The notes below the pieces were generated by a model. That model saw only the letters and a list, made by a program, of their open reading frames with translations. It was not told the origin of the DNA and searched no databases. The position numbers and the translations under genes were made by a program. Below are positions 60,801 to 64,000 of a stretch of 64,000 nt of DNA, in pieces (the stretch's first letter is position 1; every line of letters begins with the position of its first letter). Source of the stretch: Pigoraptor vietnamica. Its lineage: Eukaryota; Opisthokonta; Filasterea. The DNA lies in NCBI GenBank assembly GCA_943704525.1, contig CALSCQ010003162.1, positions 1-64,000 on the forward strand, in the 5' to 3' direction.

Positions 60801-62314
60801 GGCAGGAGGACAAGCTGGCACTCGAGGCGCGTGTCGCTGAGCTGATGCACGATGTGGAAGCTGCGCGCGCATCCGTCGCGGAAATGGAAGAGGAGCGGAA
60901 GAAGGACAAGCGCCGCCTGGGTGTTGTGAAGGACTTCCTGGAGGAAGAGACGGCGAAGGCCAAGGCCCGCGCCGCCGAGTGCGAGGCACGGGAAGAGAGC
61001 GCCCGCAACGAGCTCGGCGGGCGCATTACGGCGCTTGAGCGGCAGTTGGCGGAGGCGCGCGGGCTGTGCGCGGCGCTGGAGCGCAAGGGTGCGGACGCCG
61101 AGGAGGCGCACGCGGCGCAGCTGGCGGAGGTCCAGCAGGCGCAGGCGGCGTACATCGAAGAGATGCACCAGTCGCACGCCGCATACATCAACGAGCTGCA
61201 GCAGATGCACGCGGCGCAGGTCGCCGAGCTGCGGCACACATTTTCCGCGCAGGTGGCCACCCTCCAGCAGTCGCATGCGGCTGCGCTCTCGGCAAGCCAG
61301 TTTGAGGCGGCATCGGCACAGGCGCGCGCGGACGCGGCGCACACGTCGGGAGCGCAGGCTGTGGAGAGCATGCGCACCGAGCACGAGCGCGTGTTCGCGG
61401 AAGTCACGCGGCGGCTTGCGGAGACGGAGCGGTTGTTGGAGGAGCGCACGAAGGAGGTCGGCTTCCTCCGCGGGCGCCTGCAGGAACTGACGGACGCCAA
61501 CCGCAAGATGCAGCAACAGCTCGCGGCGCGCCCGCGTACCCCGCATGGCGCACCTCCGCCGTCGCAGGCGCCTACCGGACAGCACACTTCGCCCGTTACT
61601 GCTGCGGCTGCTCCCCTGCCGCCTCCCGGCGGACGCCACACCCCCGTGGGCTACGGTGCGCCGCAGTATGCAGACGGCGGTGCGCAGGGTCATGCACCCG
61701 CGTATCCCCCGGCCCATGCTGCTCACGGTGGACATCCACCCCAGGGGCCGCCACACGGCCAGCCTCCTGGCGTGCGTGCCCCGGCACCCGTGCCGACACG
61801 CCCGGCAGGCCCCGCCGGGCAACCCATGCCGCCACGCCCCCCCGGTGCATCGGGAGTCGCGCAGCCTCCCTTTGGGCAGCAGCCGCAACCGCAACAGCAG
61901 CAACAGCACCCGCCGCAGCATGCGCACCCACCACCCCGCGGTCCTCCGGCGTCCACTCCCGGCGCACCGCCGCCTGGTGCGCAGCAGCCTGGCGCGCCGC
62001 AGCCGCAGCGGCCACAGCGGCCTCCGTCGGCGGGACCACCGGCCGCGCAGTCACCTCCACGCGGGCCGCCGGATGCGAGCGGGATGGCACCGGCGGGACG
62101 GGGTGCGCCTGTGCGTCCTGGTGGACGGCGCCCGCCTCCGCCGCAGGGAGCGCAGCAGGCCCAGGGAGCAGCACTCGCCGCGGGGGCCTATCCGCCCAAC
62201 GAAGGGCGGCCGCCGTCGGTGCAGCGTCAGCCCATTGCGGCACCGCAGGGATACGGCAACGGCGATGGCGGCGACGGCCAACCGATGGAGCCCGTGTGGG
62301 TGACGATGACCTAG
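57887..62314 (+). CDS. TANGO1/MIA3-like ER exit-site cargo receptor
   Basis: Four exons form one reading. A signal peptide (SWAWAAFVVCALLSASHAHV) is followed by VCKDPPDCS and a MIA-type SH3 domain: EPLSKAKAIRSHRP, GELMFEDGEEIMVYAKGLP, HWKGEINGRRGVFPSSAV, VENVVYAPGHE. The lumenal part continues with an acidic region and a His-rich tetrapeptide repeat (GHAE/GHAD, 58909-59090). One membrane segment (ATALLGVLTVVLLQACFG, about 59970-60030) precedes long cytosolic coiled coils (60080-61540). A Pro/Gln-rich C terminus (61550-62300) ends MEPVWVTMT. This is the full TANGO1 plan: lumenal SH3, membrane anchor, coils, proline-rich Sec23-binding region. The first intron (57990-58049) has a GC donor. Confidence 0.83.
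58909..59090 (+). repeat. 12 bp tandem repeat encoding GHA(E/D) in the TANGO1-like gene
   Basis: Units of the form GG-A/T-CACGC-T/C-GA-G/C repeat about a dozen times in frame and give a run of Gly-His-Ala-Glu/Asp in the ER lumen. Variants such as GRAD and GHDV mark the edges. Confidence 0.9.
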
Positions 62315-62373
62315 GCGCTCAATGAAATCGTGTAATGTGTGGGAGATGAGGGGGCGTGACTTCTTTAATGGAG

Positions 62374-63051
62374 TTATGCAAGAAGAGTGGCGAGCTCCCC
62401 ACTCTGGTGCTTTCGGTGCGTGTCGTCGCAGCCCCCGACGTGCTTGCCCTTGATGAAGACGTTGGGGACGGTCGACTGCCCCGTAAGCTGCTTCAGGGCG
62501 TCCTGCATCTGCGAACCCTTGGCTGCGCATGTGATACGTTCACCGAGAATGAGAACGGCGGAAATGCTGTTGGCCGGAGACGCAAAACGCGACCAAACGG
62601 TCCCCTTCTACCGTGGCGGTGTTCTCCCACAGCACTAGCAAGACACTGTTCTCCCACAGCAATGGCAAGACACAGCACTCGAGTGCACACCGCAGCCACG
62701 CACCAACGGTGTCCAGTTCGACGGCATGGAACGAAACGCCAATCTTGTCAAAGAGACCCTTCACCTTCACGCAGTACCTGCTCAGCAAGGCAGCGGCAAT
62801 AAGCGCAATACTCGCAAGCCAGCGAACAGAAGCACACGCGCGTCTGCCCCGGGGACTATGGACATTGCCCATACGCACGGGCAATAGGTCTTTGAGAAGA
62901 CGACGACATTGTGCGCTGCGATGGTCCGCTGGACCTCCTCCTTCACATCGGCCATGTTGTGGGCGAGGGCGCGCGGGGCGACTTGCGGCAGGCGGGCAGA
63001 GAACAGACGGGCGGCGTAAAGGGGCTGGCGCGTGGCACCAACAAGGCTCAT
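62374..63051 (-). CDS. GLRX2: Mitochondrial dithiol glutaredoxin
   Basis: Three exons give about 150 residues. The presequence MSLVGATRQPLYAARLFSAR is Arg-rich and lacks acids. The thioredoxin fold reads VVVFSKTYCPYCVKVKGLF, with the CPYC active site split by intron 1. Next are FHAVELDT, GSQMQDALKQLTGQSTVPNV, FIKGKHVGGCDDTH and the end GELATLLA. The TVP cis-proline and GGCDD glutathione-binding motifs are present. It should reduce glutathione-mixed disulfides in mitochondria. Intron 2 holds a short direct duplication. Confidence 0.92.
62616..62668. repeat. Short tandem duplication inside a glutaredoxin intron
   Basis: The unit TGTTCTCCCACAGCA followed by a variable tetramer and CAAGACAC occurs twice in tandem (period about 24 bp) in the second glutaredoxin intron. 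It appears to be neutral repeat slippage. Confidence 0.6.
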
Positions 63052-63191
63052 CTTGGCTAATCTACGGAGGAGCGGGTGACTGCTGCCTGTTGTGCATGTG
63101 GGTCACCCATCGCACGTGACACACTGCGCGCCAAAAATCAAAAAAACACCGCCGGCAATGGCAAACCCTGCCGATACCGAAACGGCTGCGA

Positions 63192-64000
63192 ATGAAGCTG
63201 CTCTGCGACGCCGAGCTGGTCGCCGGAGGGGCCGCCGCGACGGGCGCTCCGTCACGGCGGCCTGCGGCGGCGGCGGCGCTGGTGGTCTCACGGGAGGGCG
63301 GGCGATTGCGCCTCACGGTGCGAATGGCACGGGGCGGCGGGGCGTACGACGTGGGTGCTTTGTTTCTCATCCCATTCTCAGCCCATCTCCCTCACTTCCC
63401 ATGGCGCCTCTGCTCATGATGCCGTTTGGTCCCTGTTTATTCACGGCGCGCAGCTTGAGGGGAATGTGGCTCGCATCTTCTCGAAATTTGCGGACACGGG
63501 CAAGGCCACTATTCGCTTAGTGCGGCCGCCACACGACATATGCATCAGCCGTGTGGGTGTGCGTTCTCATTCGCACATGTGGGGGCTTGTAATCGCATGG
63601 CCTTGCGCACTGCAGTCGTTGCAATGCAGTCTGACCTACCTGTGTGTACCGATCTCTCACTTTCAGGCCAAGGCGCCGTCGCTGCTCCGCTTTCTGTCTC
63701 TAGTCCACCGCGCTTCGGAGAAACCGTCCACTATTGCCGACGAAGACCTTTCTATCGGCGAAACTCCCTCTGTTCCTGTCAAGAAAAACGCCGAGGTGAC
63801 AGCGCCAGTGGTGGGTGATCGGCCGAAGGGAGGCCTTGTCGGCGCCACGGACCTGCAGCGCCGCATGACGGTTGCGAAGGGGGCGCGCGCCATTCCAGCC
63901 GTCGTTCCGCCACAGCTGAGTGCGCTTGCCATCGAGGACCGCCGCGCACTCGAGTTGCTGCAGCAGACGGACGCGCTCGTGCTGCTCGAGACGCTCGAAT
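63192..64000 (+). CDS. PIF1-type helicase, N-terminal part (gene runs off the right edge)
   Basis: MKLLCDAELVAGGAAATGAP starts exon 1 (63192-63350). Exon 2 encodes WSLFIHGAQLEGNVARIF and SKFADTGKATIRLVRPPHD. Exon 3 begins AKAPSLLRFLSLVHRASEK and continues in frame to the window end. Exons 1-3 resemble the PINT region that precedes the helicase core in animal PIF1 (a Cys-containing strand, then LFTRFAEAGRSTLRL-like and LRRFLRTLRL-like blocks). The Walker motifs would lie beyond the window, so the helicase identity is inferred from the N terminus only. An alternative upstream ATG at 63159 is in another frame and gives a low-complexity product. Confidence 0.5.

Noticed and set aside
60463-61641. 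Long Ser/Arg-rich frame antisense to the TANGO1-like coiled coil
   Set aside because: It is the complement of Ala/Glu-rich coil codons and has no independent features.
63159-63520. Upstream ATG frame giving an Arg/Gly-rich protein before the PIF1-like gene
   Set aside because: The frame with ATG at 63192 splices cleanly into the conserved exons and the other frame does not.

Overview
This is a gene-dense nuclear segment from a unicellular eukaryote. It is GC-rich, and 31 protein genes lie on both strands. Most are split by short spliceosomal introns of about 55-100 nt whose donors almost always begin GTG (GTGGGT, GTGAGT, GTGCGT). Spacers are mostly 20-400 bp. No rRNA, tRNA, CRISPR or bacterial operon was recognised.

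The gene set points to a flagellated relative of animals (Holozoa, or at least Amorphea). It includes a WH1-CRIB-WH2 WASP, an MSK-type double kinase with its tail docking/NLS segment, a POPX-like PP2C, a FAM134-like ER-phagy receptor, a TANGO1/MIA3-like protein, an RDM1-like protein and a class C seven-helix receptor. RSPH9, LRRC71 and a TXNDC15-like protein imply a cilium. This placement is inferred from family content and no taxon can be named.

Layout. 1-5.2 kb: PH-domain protein (partial), WASP, bZIP factor. 5.2-10 kb: aquaporin with an extra N-terminal domain, YIPF1/2-type protein, exosome RRP46. 10-16 kb: RETREG-like receptor, class II-type PRPP synthetase, RBM25. 16-23 kb: GPR137-like protein, kinesin-3, RSPH9. 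23-30 kb: mitochondrial AspRS, SAYSD1-like, a small DUF4508-like protein, a nuclease-fold protein with a C-terminal binding domain, mitochondrial IF-2. 30-35 kb: MSK kinase, YIF1. 35-37 kb: an AT-rich, gene-less island with palindromes. 37-46 kb: PP2C, RDM1-like, TXNDC15-like, Kelch/filamin/class C receptor. 46-55 kb: VPS54, KAT8/MOF acetyltransferase, WDR46/UTP7. 55-64 kb: LRRC71, TANGO1-like, glutaredoxin, and the start of a PIF1-like helicase gene.

Themes. Secretory-pathway genes are frequent (YIPF1/2, YIF1, VPS54, TANGO1-like, SAYSD1, RETREG, TXNDC15), as are actin/signalling genes (WASP, MSK, POPX, GPCR, bZIP) and ciliary genes. Organelle maintenance is represented by AspRS, IF-2 and glutaredoxin, all with mitochondrial-type presequences. 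The most unusual items are the Kelch-filamin-class C receptor, the TANGO1-like protein with a histidine-rich lumenal repeat, the RETREG-like protein with a candidate LIR motif, the RDM1 homologue, the fused aquaporin and the palindrome-bearing island. Exon boundaries below were read by eye from splice sites, frame and family similarity.
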